64,000 nucleotides of DNA from Streptococcus sp. 29892 (GCF_032594935.1 NZ_CP118734.1:1082001-1146000), one strand, 5' to 3'; positions 10,301 through 19,086 are shown, numbered from the stretch's first letter. Translations and numbers: made by a program. Notes: generated by a model from the letters alone, not told the origin.

Positions 10301-13300
10301 AAGTGACACCACCAATTTTTTGTCCGCGGCCACTTGCTGTCTTAGCATCAATTGCCACATTAACCCTTACCTTGTCAATGGTTGAACTATTTAGTATTCC
10401 TGTAACACCACCCATATAGTAGATTTCATAGCTTGCTGTATTATTTAATCTGACATCGATGATGGAATTGCTAATGCTTGTACCATTTGTTGCTTCGTAA
10501 ACCAAACCAGCAATATTTTGTTTGGCCGTAATATTTCCTGAAACAGTGACCTTATCAATGGTAGCCTTATCTGCTTTTTTTGCTAAGGCAGCTACTGCTG
10601 TTTGATCATTTACAATGGCCACATCTTTTAAGGAGATATTTTCGACCCTAGCATTCTTAAGAGTGCTGAAAAGCGGTCTATCTAACTGTAAAATCGAGTA
10701 GGCCTTTTGCCCACCTAGGCTCTTCAGACTTCCAGTAAATTCTTTGGTAACGTAGGTGTCAGTCGAAACCTCCTTATCAACAACCATATCAGCAGCTAGA
10801 TAATAAGTGCCACTAGGATTGTTATTGATAGCATCTACTAATTCACTAAATTTACTGTAGGCCCCCTCTTGCAAGACAAGTTTATCAATCATAAAGGTAT
10901 GATTTTTATCAAAACCATTATTATTCTGGTTAAACTTAACCAATTTCGGATGAATAATATTTACCATAATCCCCTTGTCAGCATTCTCAAAGCTATCAAC
11001 TGGAAGATAAATATCTTTGTTGTTTACAGTAGAAATCTTAACAAGGTAGTTTTCTGAAGAAATTGGAGCGCTAGTCAAGGCTGTAATCCTTGTTTTCTCG
11101 CCAAATTCATCAACTTGATACAGCTCAATACTATTGTAAGATCGAAATTCCAGCAACTTATTCTCTAGTTCAAATTTTTCTGTTCTGAGCTCTTCTTCCA
11201 CATCATCACTACCTAAATTATAGGTAAATCGTGTTTTTACTTCATAGTCAGTGTTCAGCAGCAAATCGGCAAATGGAACCTTGTATAGCTCTTCTTGTGT
11301 TAGAATTTCTTTTTCTGTGACTAATTCATCCCCTTTGTATAGAGATACCATAGCCCTGACAAATGTAGAATCATTGTCTATCAAAGTATAGCTTACTTCT
11401 ACACTCCTATCATCTACATTTTCTTTAAGAATTGATAAAACTAACTCCGGTTTGGTTTTAATAGGTTCTTCTGGTTCTTCCGTTACTGGAAAACTTGGGA
11501 CAACGGGATCTGTTGGGTCCTCGGGTAGAACCTCGTCCTCTGTTGATGGTGGAACGGGAGCTTCTGGCTGTTCAGTAACTGGGTCACTCGGAGCAATTGG
11601 GACAACGGGACCTGTTGGGTCCTCGGGTAGAACTTCATCTTCTGTTGATGGTGGGACGGGAGCTTCTGGATCTTCAGTAACTGGAGAACTTGGGACAACT
11701 GGCTCTGTTGGGTCCTCAGGTAGAACTTCATCTTCTGTTGATGGTGGGACGGGAGTTTCTGGTTCTTCCGTTACTGGGTCACTTGGAGCGACGGGATCCG
11801 TTGGAGTTTCTGGAAGAACTTCGGCCTCTGTTGATGGTGGGACGGGAGCTTCTGGCTCTTCCGTAACTGGGGCAATTGGGACAACGGGATCTGCTGGTTC
11901 CTCGGGTAGAACCTCATCTTCTGTTGATGGTGGGACGGGAGTTTCTGGAGCTTCTGGCTGTTCAGTAACTGGGTCACTCGGAGCAACTGGGACTACAGGA
12001 TCTGTTGGTTCCTCGGGTAGAACTTCGTCCTCTGTTGATGGTGGAACGGGAGTGACGGGGACTTCTGGTTGTTCCGTTATTGGTTCACTTGGAACACTTG
12101 GGACTACAGGATCTGTTGGTGCCTCAGGTAGAACTTCATCTTCTGTTGATGGTGGAACGGGAGTTTTCGGTTCTTCTGGTTGTTCCGTTATTGGTTCACT
12201 TGGAACACTTGGGACTACAGGCTCTGTTGGTGCCTCGGGTAGAACTTCATCTTCTGTTGATGGTGGGATGGGAGCTTCTGGTTGTTCCGTTATTGGTTCA
12301 CTTGGGGCAACAGGCTCTGTTGGTTCCTCGGGTAGAACTTCGCCCTCTGTTGATGGTGGAACGGGAGTGACGGGGACTTCTGGTTGTTCAATAACTGGAG
12401 AACTTGGGACTACGGGCGCTGTTGGTTCCTCAGGTAGAACGTCGGCTTCTGTTGATGGTGGTGCCGGAGTGACGGGAGCTTCTGGCTCGTCCGTAACTGG
12501 GGCAATTGGGACAACGGGATCTGTAGCTTCCTCATGTAGAACGTCGTCCTCTGTAACTGGTGGTGCCGGAGTGACGGGAGCTTCTGGCTGTTCAGTAACT
12601 GGAGAACTTGGGACAACGGGATCTGTTGAGTCCTCGGGTAGAACTTCGGCTTCTGTTGATGGTGGAACGGGAGCTTCTGAATGCTTAGATATTCCCTCAA
12701 CCAATGTATTTGGCAATATCAATTCGCTTGGCGACTTCTGTTCACCAGCATTTGCTTCTGTTACTGTGATTGTCTCATAATTGACATCCCCTTCTAAAAT
12801 AAAACCTACAAATTCATGTTGATCTATAGAAATCACTGCTTGTGGCAAAGCTTCACCTATGGCAAGGGTAAATTGTTTATCAAAACCTGAGAGGCTACCT
12901 GTAGAAATTGCAGCCACTGAAAGACTACCTGTAGCAGTTAAAATAATCAGACTTCTAACAATTCGTTTTTTCCTATCTTTTGTAAGAGATAGACCGATAA
13001 TCAATAGTCCTAAACCAACCAGACTACTTGTAAAAGTCGGGATATCTCCTGTTTGAGGCAAATTTGTCTTTGGACGATAGACCATATAGTAAGTATGGGT
13101 ATCCCCAACCTGCCTTGCTGGAATGGTCGCTTGAATTCGTGCCTTCTCATCTGATGTCAGTTCCGAATAAAGGACATACTTATAGGAAATCTGTTCTCTT
13201 GCTACATTTGTATGGGCGAGAGCAGTCAATTCTGCTTTCATAGCCAAATTTGGTACAAAAAATAAGGCGGCAGTCATACCAATAATGACTGATGCAACGC

Positions 13301-13352
13301 CTCTATTAAATGTACGAATAGAAAACTTATTTTGCTTTTCCTTCCAAAACAT
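7347..13352 (-). CDS. M26-family zinc metalloprotease (IgA1 protease/Zmp type), cell-surface
   Basis: 2001 residues. Order of parts: YSIRK-like signal KFSIRTFNRGVASVIIGM (9-26); SELTSDEKARIQ segment (63-74); an N-terminal LPQTG sorting motif (98-102) followed by two hydrophobic helices with a basic stretch between them, the unusual inverted anchor of streptococcal Zmp proteins; about twelve Pro/Glu repeats (about 225-630); an M26 N-terminal region; GLUG-like beta-helix repeats (GNITAKQNIAGLVYE, KIGGVTSDM, TGGFVG); and the catalytic domain with HELVH at 1663-1667 and downstream Glu1687 in RRPGQDAESYAMG, the zinc site. Substrate cannot be read: IgA1 or other host glycoproteins are possible. Monocistronic, with an extended -10 (TGCTATACT) upstream and a terminator after it. 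The repeats may vary in number between strains. Confidence 0.93.
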   Translation of the reverse strand: MFWKEKQNKFSIRTFNRGVASVIIGMTAALFFVPNLAMKAELTALAHTNVAREQISYKYVLYSELTSDEKARIQATIPARQVGDTHTYYMVYRPKTNLPQTGDIPTFTSSLVGLGLLIIGLSLTKDRKKRIVRSLIILTATGSLSVAAISTGSLSGFDKQFTLAIGEALPQAVISIDQHEFVGFILEGDVNYETITVTEANAGEQKSPSELILPNTLVEGISKHSEAPVPPSTEAEVLPEDSTDPVVPSSPVTEQPEAPVTPAPPVTEDDVLHEEATDPVVPIAPVTDEPEAPVTPAPPSTEADVLPEEPTAPVVPSSPVIEQPEVPVTPVPPSTEGEVLPEEPTEPVAPSEPITEQPEAPIPPSTEDEVLPEAPTEPVVPSVPSEPITEQPEEPKTPVPPSTEDEVLPEAPTDPVVPSVPSEPITEQPEVPVTPVPPSTEDEVLPEEPTDPVVPVAPSDPVTEQPEAPETPVPPSTEDEVLPEEPADPVVPIAPVTEEPEAPVPPSTEAEVLPETPTDPVAPSDPVTEEPETPVPPSTEDEVLPEDPTEPVVPSSPVTEDPEAPVPPSTEDEVLPEDPTGPVVPIAPSDPVTEQPEAPVPPSTEDEVLPEDPTDPVVPSFPVTEEPEEPIKTKPELVLSILKENVDDRSVEVSYTLIDNDSTFVRAMVSLYKGDELVTEKEILTQEELYKVPFADLLLNTDYEVKTRFTYNLGSDDVEEELRTEKFELENKLLEFRSYNSIELYQVDEFGEKTRITALTSAPISSENYLVKISTVNNKDIYLPVDSFENADKGIMVNIIHPKLVKFNQNNNGFDKNHTFMIDKLVLQEGAYSKFSELVDAINNNPSGTYYLAADMVVDKEVSTDTYVTKEFTGSLKSLGGQKAYSILQLDRPLFSTLKNARVENISLKDVAIVNDQTAVAALAKKADKATIDKVTVSGNITAKQNIAGLVYEATNGTSISNSIIDVRLNNTASYEIYYMGGVTGILNSSTIDKVRVNVAIDAKTASGRGQKIGGVTSDMILSTITNAYVKGNIQATAPADTGGFVGTARMSVLNNIATGVSVTNGGIIASAQNLYTTHGSMPTNIYSVEGHATGQPNPTIQSTSLSQEAVLDKIKAWGIPTAPTKTEQANTNSQSNSVQTIDYNQVQNAQAKRRTAYENTSKLLPFYDRNTIVKYGNLIDEASNLYSKPIQSVLTLNEDGVATNIYDQHASLTKLLIHYEDGTSEVLPLVFKGEYGKTKVVEYGLGEQLLYTPEQLLSLETSLIDELVTAFSQVDLDSQEMADILHIQTADKNAKLKDLYLDESFAEVKDNLEVHIKGLLANRQVVDTTSKAVRDVIKKEFLADKEKIMFALAYLNRLYGIKYGDTNIKNIVLHHADFYKRQLDTLGWLRSFTDKLTKDDDQFYVSQNGYEDMYFDRLTLANNAAIHKERFGALSSQLGTVRDFLEYNKKLFLGETDSRKWFKEATNAFVYEIPSNANSSIDTSLYSHLGRIPRYEKYYLPLLNIKEKDDIFVMSSMATVAFGGYGRYVDTALKKTNPEQYYQTVKTVQTSRIPKHGKRLGDFLDMWYQMADSNLRDKFIQRSTEIWDGYWIKDSNAFEDHADKRRWAGKYDQEYRYVQELAGALNEWHRQSRDSAFSDTVTFVKFSNRDMLSDLGDSTMSHELVHNYDETIMLDGHKRRPGQDAESYAMGLLQSSAGGGIYYYGFNFMNEHSPNTPHNVSSSRFKTKEDLQTYLKGVFDVTYLLDAVEIQAIATKGKEAYPYFFNKIELVPATEAPTNQLPSYQNTHDRIRKLSNEELANLNITTINDAIDHALVAKSSLLLEQDYLRENLKNYYFVPLYYPIYAGLQNNSGTVGGLQFRKTALELLAAKGWEEGFIPYATDKLKAEAEAAGRLLSDQFIFEKIFAGQFTDYASFKKAMYKERWDKKDRLKAITISFNGQTETIDNIETLSRLMAEAVDKDYQAAKNKQAGFNRQGLKDAILKAYVGLTDSFTSSIFTD
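11460..12690 (-). repeat. Tandem Pro/Glu-rich coding repeats in the metalloprotease
   Basis: About twelve imperfect copies of a 30-45 residue unit built on PPSTEDEVLPEEPTDPVVP followed by VTEQPEAPV. Neighbouring copies are nearly identical at DNA level, and units differ by insertion or loss of short PVTP or PSVPSEP blocks, as expected from slippage or recombination. All observed changes keep the frame. The segment separates the membrane-proximal anchor from the protease domain. Confidence 0.9.
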
Positions 13353-13505
13353 ATGAAGCTCCTTCGTTTGTTTCTTCTTACTTAAAAGTATAGCATATTT
13401 TTCTAATAATATACTGTTGAAAAACGAATAAAATATTTCAATATACTATATGCGACGTTCTTTACATAATTATTTATATTTTAATCTAAATACAGCATTT
13501 TCCAG

Positions 13506-13536
13506 ATAAAAAACCTTGCCCGAAGACAAGGTTTTA
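13506..13536 (-). terminator. Terminator of the fru operon
   Basis: Minus-strand AAAACCTTG / CAAGGTTTT stem with an 8-nt loop and a T6 tail, directly after the fruA stop. Confidence 0.85.
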
Positions 13537-13539
13537 ATC

Positions 13540-15495
13540 TTATTTAGCTTGACGAAGAGCTCCGTAGAGAATACCTGAAACTACTGCACCAATCAATACA
13601 TAAAGGATGTAAAGCAATGGATTTGAAGTCAAAGCGATAACGAAGATTCCACCGTGTGGAGCCATCAATTGGATACCTGACAAACCTACCAAGGCACCTG
13701 CAAGGGCAGAACCTGCGATAAAGCTTGGGATTGCACGAGCTGGGTCAGCAGCACCAAATGGAATGGCACCTTCAGTGATGAATGACAGACCCATAACAAT
13801 GTTTGTCAAACCTGAGTTACGCTCTTCTTGCGTGAACTTGTTCTTGAACAAGAGAGTTGCGACAAAGACTGCCAATGGTGGAACCATACCACCTGCCATA
13901 ACTGCCGCCATCGCTACAGAACCACCGTCTGCAACAGTTGCTGCAAGCGTACCTGTACCGAAGACATAAGCCGCCTTGTTGACTGGACCACCCATATCGA
14001 CTGCCATCATTCCACCGAGGACAAGTCCAAGGAGAATAGCAGAGCTACCTTCAAGACCTGCAAGGAAGTTGTTCATACCAGTGTTGATAGCTGCCATTGG
14101 GATGTTTACGAAGAACATCAAGAAACCAGTGATAGCTGTACCCAAAAGTGGCAAGAGCAAGATTGCATTCAAACCTTGGAGTGATTTTGGCATGTTACGC
14201 AAAGCGTTGCGAAGAACAAGAACTACACCACCAGCTAGAAAACCACCAACGAGGGCACCCAAGAAACCAGATGATACACCTGCAAGAGCAAGGGTTTCTT
14301 CACCACCAGCTGCGTAAGGGATTTTACCAAAAGCAAGACCGCTACTAGCAATTGCACCAGCTACGAAACCAGCAACCAAACCTGGTTTTTCAGCGATTGA
14401 GTAAGCAATGTAACCTGCAAGAAGTGGCAACATGAAGCCAAAGGCTGCTCCACCAATCTTCATGAACATAGCTGCGATTTCGTTGTATGAACCTAGGCTA
14501 CCAAGGCTGTCGCTTGGTACACCGAGCAAATTATCAAACAAGAAAGCAAGGGCAATCAAGATACCGCCACCAATAACGAATGGCAACATTTGAGAAACAC
14601 CACTCATCAAGTGTTTATAGAATGCTTTACCAAGGCTAAGTTTTTCTGAAGATTCCACAGTAGCTGCTCCTTCTGTCGCTGTATAAGTTGACGCTTTACC
14701 GTCCAAGATGATGTTAATCAATTCTTCTGCTTGTTTGATACCAGCAGCAACTGGACGAGATACCAATGGTTTCCCATTGAAACGAGGCATATCAACAGCC
14801 TTATCTGCTGCGATGATTACACCTGCTGCATTCTTAATGTCTTCAGCGGTTAGTTTGTTACCAACCCCAGACGCACCGTTTGTTTCAACCTTGATGTCAA
14901 CACCCATCTCAGCAGCTTGCTTCTTAAGAGCTTCTTCTGCCATGTAGGTGTGGGCAATACCTGTTGTACATGCTGTAACTGCAACGATAAATGGACGGTC
15001 GCCACTTGGAGCGGCAACCACTTCTTCAGCCGCTTTATCTGCTGCTTCTGCTGTATCGAAGACTGCAATCACTTCTTCAGGATTTGTTGCCGCACGAAGT
15101 CTATCAGCAAAACCAGCTTTCATCAAGTATTTAGACAATTCCGCAAGGGCAGCCAAGTGGGTGTCGTTAGCACCTTCTGGAGCCGCAATCATGAAGAACA
15201 AGTCAGTTGGTTGACCGTCAAGACTTGCATAGTCAACGCCCTTGTTTGATTTAGCAAAGAGAACAGTTGCTTCTTTGACAGCCGCATTCTTAGCGTGTGG
15301 CATTGCAATACCGTCGCCAAGACCTGTTGTTGTCTGTGCTTCACGGTTCATAATACCTGTTTTGAATACATCAAAATCAGTTACGTATCCTTTTTCTACC
15401 AAGCTAGCAATCATTTCATCGATGACTGCTTCCTTGCTTGTCGCTTGCAAATCAAGCAACATGACATCTTTTTTCAAAACGTCTTGAATTTTCAT
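13540..15495 (-). CDS. fruA: Fructose PTS permease EIIABC
   Basis: Imports fructose with phosphorylation to fructose 1-phosphate. 651 residues, three fused modules in order A-B-C. EIIA: phospho-His67 in GLGDGIAMPHAKN. EIIB: phospho-Cys176 in VTACTTGIAHTYMAEEAL. EIIC: hydrophobic from about 295 to the end, with helices and the KPGLVAGFVAGAIASSG loop. A low-complexity Ala/Glu linker (about 145-163) joins A to B. ATG at 15495 overlaps the fruK stop by 4 bp. Third gene of fruR-fruK-fruA; expected to be induced by fructose 1-phosphate through FruR and repressed by CcpA. Confidence 0.95.
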   Translation of the reverse strand: MKIQDVLKKDVMLLDLQATSKEAVIDEMIASLVEKGYVTDFDVFKTGIMNREAQTTTGLGDGIAMPHAKNAAVKEATVLFAKSNKGVDYASLDGQPTDLFFMIAAPEGANDTHLAALAELSKYLMKAGFADRLRAATNPEEVIAVFDTAEAADKAAEEVVAAPSGDRPFIVAVTACTTGIAHTYMAEEALKKQAAEMGVDIKVETNGASGVGNKLTAEDIKNAAGVIIAADKAVDMPRFNGKPLVSRPVAAGIKQAEELINIILDGKASTYTATEGAATVESSEKLSLGKAFYKHLMSGVSQMLPFVIGGGILIALAFLFDNLLGVPSDSLGSLGSYNEIAAMFMKIGGAAFGFMLPLLAGYIAYSIAEKPGLVAGFVAGAIASSGLAFGKIPYAAGGEETLALAGVSSGFLGALVGGFLAGGVVLVLRNALRNMPKSLQGLNAILLLPLLGTAITGFLMFFVNIPMAAINTGMNNFLAGLEGSSAILLGLVLGGMMAVDMGGPVNKAAYVFGTGTLAATVADGGSVAMAAVMAGGMVPPLAVFVATLLFKNKFTQEERNSGLTNIVMGLSFITEGAIPFGAADPARAIPSFIAGSALAGALVGLSGIQLMAPHGGIFVIALTSNPLLYILYVLIGAVVSGILYGALRQAK

Positions 15496-16403
15496 AGTGT
15501 TTCTACCTCAACTTTTTCATAAGTTTCCTTAATAAATTCGATACTTGCCAAATCATCTGAAAAGGCTGTTGCCGTACCGCAAGCAACTCCCCATTTAAGG
15601 GCTTCGATTGGATCTTGTGAGCGAACGTATTCGCCAGTAAACCCTGCCACCATGGAATCTCCAGCACCGACAGAATTTTTCACCATTCCCTTGATTGGTT
15701 TGGCAAAGTAGGTTGCTGTCGGAGTAACCAACAAAGCCCCATCCCCTGCCATAGAAATGATAACGTTCTGAGCTCCCATATCTAAGATTTTCTTAGCGTA
15801 GGTTTCAATGTCAGCTATCCCCTTCAATTCAACATTGAAAATAGCTTCCAACTCGTGGTTATTTGGTTTAACCAAAAGCGGTTGGTAAGCAAGTGAATCC
15901 AGAAGAGTTTGCCCTTCAAAGTCACAAACTACTTGAGCCCCTGCTTTTTTAGCCACTGGAATTAGCTTATTATACACTTCATTTCCAAGGCTAGCTGGTG
16001 CTGAACCAGCAAAGACAACTGTGTCATCTTTAGTCAAGCCAGCCAAAACCATTTCTAGTTCTGCCAACTGTGTATCTGTCACAATCGGACCCAAACCGTT
16101 GATTTCTGTTTCTTGGTCGGCTTTGATTTTCACGTTAATCCGCGTATCTTGGTCCACCTGAACAAAATCGGTATCAATGCCTTCAGCAACCAATCCATCT
16201 TTGATGAACTGACCAGTGAATCCGCCAAGGAAACCCGTTGCTGTATTCGGATAGCCCAATCGCTTCAAAACACGACTAACGTTAATTCCCTTACCGCCGG
16301 CATACTTATCGTCGCTCTCCATACGATTGACACTGCCTGTTTCAACTCTATCAAGTCGAACAATGTAGTCAATAGCTGGATTGAGCGTAACAGTATAAAT
16401 CAT
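15492..16403 (-). CDS. fruK: 1-phosphofructokinase
   Basis: Phosphorylates fructose 1-phosphate to fructose 1,6-bisphosphate. 303 residues, PfkB/ribokinase fold: substrate-binding GGKGINVSRVLKRLG near the N-terminus and the anion hole with catalytic Asp in NSVGAGDSMVAGF near the C-terminus. It overlaps fruR (4 bp, ATGA) and fruA (4 bp), so the three genes are one coupled operon. Tagatose-6-phosphate kinase is a close relative, but the fru context decides. Confidence 0.95.
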   Translation of the reverse strand: MIYTVTLNPAIDYIVRLDRVETGSVNRMESDDKYAGGKGINVSRVLKRLGYPNTATGFLGGFTGQFIKDGLVAEGIDTDFVQVDQDTRINVKIKADQETEINGLGPIVTDTQLAELEMVLAGLTKDDTVVFAGSAPASLGNEVYNKLIPVAKKAGAQVVCDFEGQTLLDSLAYQPLLVKPNNHELEAIFNVELKGIADIETYAKKILDMGAQNVIISMAGDGALLVTPTATYFAKPIKGMVKNSVGAGDSMVAGFTGEYVRSQDPIEALKWGVACGTATAFSDDLASIEFIKETYEKVEVETL

Positions 16404-17143
16404 ACCTCGATTACCCTCGTTTTCTCTTTTATGATGTCCAACAAACTGCTCTCCGAAGATTGACAGATAATATTGGCTTTTTCGATGGCTGCAACCTTGG
16501 CAAAGGAGAATTGACCAATCTTCGACGCATCTGCTAGAACATAGCTTTCTTTTGCATTGTCTATGATAGTACGTTTGATGGTCGCTTCTTCAATGTCTGG
16601 CGTTGTAAAGTAGTTTTTATCAATACCATTCATTCCCAGAAAGGCCTTATCAAAATTGAGCTGTCGAATTTGTTCCAAAGCCAAGGCACCTACTGAAGCA
16701 TCGGTTGATTGTTTAACAAAACCACCTATAATAATGGTCTTTATCTTGCGTTCAACCAACTTGACAGCATGGTGAATGGAATTGGTCACGACTGTTAGAT
16801 TTTCCTGTTGGAGATAGTCAATCAAGACACCGGTTGTCGTCCCTGCGTCTACAAAAATCACATCGCCGTCCATGATTAACTGTGCTGCTCTTTCAGCAAT
16901 CATCCGTTTTTCTTGAACGTTTTTGACAGATTTTTCCAGAATGGATTCTTCCAGTTGCAAATTAGCTGGTGCTTCCGCACCGCCATGTACTCTTCGAAGT
17001 TTTCCTTCATTTTCTAACTCGTCCAAATCCCTACGAACAGTGGATTCAGATGTTGCTAGAATGTCAACCAATTCTTCCAAGCGGACAAATTGTTGTGCTT
17101 GAATGCGTTCTAATATGACTTGCTTGCGTTCTGATTTGAGAAT
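16400..17143 (-). CDS. fruR: DeoR-family fructose operon repressor
   Basis: N-terminal DeoR HTH with EELVDILATSESTVRRDLDELENEGKLRRVHGG, then a sugar-phosphate-sensing domain (DAGTTTGVLIDYL, VTNSIHHAV, IIGGFVKQSTDASVGALA). The start is unusual. An open frame reaches GTG at 17185, but that codon lies inside the promoter. The only good Shine-Dalgarno (AGGAGG, 17152-17157) is 8 nt from an ATT codon at 17143, giving MLKSERKQ, the start I expect for the family. TTG at 17149 is the alternative, with a spacing of only 2 nt. About 247 residues from ATT. First gene of fruRKA; autoregulation by fructose 1-phosphate is expected from the family. Confidence 0.9.
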   Translation of the reverse strand: MLKSERKQVILERIQAQQFVRLEELVDILATSESTVRRDLDELENEGKLRRVHGGAEAPANLQLEESILEKSVKNVQEKRMIAERAAQLIMDGDVIFVDAGTTTGVLIDYLQQENLTVVTNSIHHAVKLVERKIKTIIIGGFVKQSTDASVGALALEQIRQLNFDKAFLGMNGIDKNYFTTPDIEEATIKRTIIDNAKESYVLADASKIGQFSFAKVAAIEKANIICQSSESSLLDIIKEKTRVIEV

Positions 17144-17156
17144 GTCCAACACCTCC

Positions 17157-17204
17157 TGCAATCGTTTACAAAAACCATTATACACTAAAAACCATCATTG
17201 TCAA
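17157..17204 (-). promoter_or_regulatory. fru operon promoter with cre site at +1
   Basis: Minus-strand TTGACA (17199-17204), 16-bp spacer, TATAAT (17177-17182): consensus hexamers. Starting at about the transcription start is TGTAAACGATTGCA (17170-17157), which matches the CcpA cre consensus TGWAANCGNTNWCA at all but one position. A cre at +1 to +14 fits roadblock or promoter-clearance repression by CcpA. Confidence 0.8.
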
Positions 17205-17262
17205 TCATTTTCTGGCAAAATCTTTCAAAAAATGTCAATTTTCTTCAAAAAAGAACAATCTC

Positions 17263-18330
17263 TTACGAAATTGTTCCCCTCTCTATCATTGATTTGACCA
17301 TCTCTTTAAGCATAGCCATCTCTTCTGGCCGGCCAATGGACAGTCGAATGTAACCTGCTAATTTCCCTGTTGGATAGTACTTGAAATTCCAATCTTTTGC
17401 CAAAGCTTGCCGGTGAAACACTTCTGCCCACAGTGCCTTAAAGGTCACAAAACTGGTCTGACTTGGCAGGACATGACAATCTTCTAATTGTTCTAAAAAA
17501 GCAATCATTTCTTGACGCAGTTTGACAATTGTTTCAACCGTTTCTGTTACTTTATCTTTGTAATCCAAGGCAACTGTAGCCATATGAGCCGTTAAATTGG
17601 ATAGACTAAAAGGTGGAATGACCTTGTCCAATTCATAAATAAGCTCTTCACTTCCAACCGCAAAACCAACTCGCAAACCTGCTAGACCAAAGGCCTTGGA
17701 AAGTGTACGCAAGACCAAAACATTCTCATATCCTTCAAGGCGACTGAGAAAGCTCTCAACTTCTGCAAATTCAATATAGGCCTCGTCAATAACCAGCAAT
17801 CCCTTGAAAGAAGTCGCTAACCTTTCCAAATCTTCCATGGAATAGGCAACCGATGATGGATTGTTTGGGTTGGAAAGCATGAGAATTTTCGCATTGGTTT
17901 CTTGAGCACGCGCCAACAAGTTGTCAACTGGCAAAACCAAGGTCCCATCTTTCTCTTCCAATTCAATGGCTTCAAACCGGCTACCATGCATCTGGTTATA
18001 GGTTTCATACATGAAGAAATCAGGATTGACCGTCAAGAATGTATCATCCTTCTCCATAAAGGTGGAAACAATCATATGAATGAGGTGGTCGGAGCCAACT
18101 CCCACCGTCACCTGTCTGGGATTTACTCCAAGATAGGTCGCATATTTCTCAATCAACTCTGAGTAAGTATTGTCACCGTAAAAGCTCAATTGACCAACTT
18201 CTAAGCTCTCTAAGGTCTTTTGCGGTAAAAAGGACCAATCAATAATGCGATTTTCATTATTTCCCAAGTCAAATCTAGCCTTATGTTTTATTTTATAAGG
18301 TTGGTAGTCTTCAAATACCTGACGTTTCAT
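17263..18330 (-). CDS. hisC: HisC-like aminotransferase (histidinol-phosphate/aromatic)
   Basis: PLP-dependent fold type I aminotransferase of about 355 residues. Visible: GVGSDHLIHMI (cofactor phosphate loop), LSNPNNPSS, DEAYIEF, and the Schiff-base lysine in RTLSKAFGLAGLRVGFA. Start ATG at 18330 is chosen because AAAGGAG lies 6 nt upstream; an in-frame start 27 bp earlier lacks one. No other his genes are in the window, so the enzyme may transaminate aromatic amino acids rather than histidinol phosphate, a known versatility of HisC. It stands alone, downstream of trmD and separated from it by a hairpin. Confidence 0.85.
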   Translation of the reverse strand: MKRQVFEDYQPYKIKHKARFDLGNNENRIIDWSFLPQKTLESLEVGQLSFYGDNTYSELIEKYATYLGVNPRQVTVGVGSDHLIHMIVSTFMEKDDTFLTVNPDFFMYETYNQMHGSRFEAIELEEKDGTLVLPVDNLLARAQETNAKILMLSNPNNPSSVAYSMEDLERLATSFKGLLVIDEAYIEFAEVESFLSRLEGYENVLVLRTLSKAFGLAGLRVGFAVGSEELIYELDKVIPPFSLSNLTAHMATVALDYKDKVTETVETIVKLRQEMIAFLEQLEDCHVLPSQTSFVTFKALWAEVFHRQALAKDWNFKYYPTGKLAGYIRLSIGRPEEMAMLKEMVKSMIERGTIS

Positions 18331-18353
18331 AATTTTCTCCTTTGAACATGAAA

Positions 18354-18374
18354 ACACAGTCTAATCAACTGTGT
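18354..18374 (-). terminator. Terminator overlapping the trmD stop codon
   Basis: Minus-strand ACACAGT / ACTGTGT with a 7-nt loop that contains the TAG stop, followed by TTTTC. The T-tail is short, so readthrough into hisC is likely. Confidence 0.55.
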
Positions 18375-19086
18375 CTTCTGCTTTGATTTTTTCAAAAATA
18401 GCTAACTCTTCAGCTGTAAAGTTATAATTTTCCAACAAGTCTGGACGACGTTGATAGGTTTTTCGTAGGCTTTCTTCCAGACGCCATTTTCGAATATTTT
18501 CATGGTGGCCACTCATGAGAACATCTGGCACTACCATCCCTCGATATTCGTAGGGACGAGTGTACTGAGGATATTCCAATAGCCCTGATGAAAAACTATC
18601 ATCCGTATGGCTGACTTCCTTGCCAATGACCTCTGGAATTAAACGAACAGTAGCATCAATCATAGTCATGGCTGCCAATTCGCCCCCAGTCAGAACATAA
18701 TCTCCAAGAGAAATCTCGTCTGTCACCAAGGTCTTAATCCGCTCATCATAGCCCTCGTAATGACCACAGATAAAAATCAACTGCTCTTCCTGTGCCAATT
18801 CTTCTGCATAGGCCTGATTAAAAGTTCTACCAGCAGGATCTAACAAGATAACACGGGGCTTGGTTTGTTCAATGCTATCCATGGTATCAAAAATCGGTTG
18901 AGCTCGGAGTAACATCCCTTGACCACCACCATAAGGCTCATCATCCACATGGCGAGCCTTTTCAGCTTTCTCACGAAAATTATGGTAGTTGATTTCCAGC
19001 AAGCCCTTGTCACGCGCCTTGCCCACAATAGAATGTTCCAGCGGAGCAAACATTTCTGGGAAGAGGGTCAAAATATCAATTCTCAT
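18361..19086 (-). CDS. trmD: tRNA (guanine37-N1)-methyltransferase
   Basis: Makes m1G37 in tRNAs reading CNN codons, preventing +1 frameshifts. SPOUT methyltransferase of 241 residues from [13 protein letters not shown]; the open frame extends 27 bp further but that part overlaps rimM. Trefoil-knot AdoMet motifs: [13 protein letters not shown] and LTGGELAA; substrate loop [14 protein letters not shown]. The ATG at 19086 overlaps the end of rimM by 11 bp, so translation is coupled. In many bacteria rimM-trmD follow rpsP; here rpsP-khpA are 20 kb away. Confidence 0.96.
   Translation of the reverse strand: MRIDILTLFPEMFAPLEHSIVGKARDKGLLEINYHNFREKAEKARHVDDEPYGGGQGMLLRAQPIFDTMDSIEQTKPRVILLDPAGRTFNQAYAEELAQEEQLIFICGHYEGYDERIKTLVTDEISLGDYVLTGGELAAMTMIDATVRLIPEVIGKEVSHTDDSFSSGLLEYPQYTRPYEYRGMVVPDVLMSGHHENIRKWRLEESLRKTYQRRPDLLENYNFTAEELAIFEKIKAEDTVD

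Noticed and set aside
11460-12690. Regular repeats considered as a CRISPR array.
   Set aside because: Repeat units are contiguous, translate in one frame and have no unique spacers; no cas genes nearby.
11452-12780. 442-codon plus-strand frame rich in Gly/Ser/Thr, opposite the protease repeats; looks collagen-like.
   Set aside because: It is the complement of the Pro/Glu repeats; openness comes from repeat composition. No Shine-Dalgarno or promoter fits and the minus frame is a complete M26 protease.
13828-14317. Plus-strand frames of over 100 codons opposite fruA.
   Set aside because: Shadow frames of the Ala/Gly-rich EIIC coding sequence.
17144-17185. GTG at 17185 as fruR start.
   Set aside because: It lies within the promoter, between -35 and -10, so it would not be transcribed.
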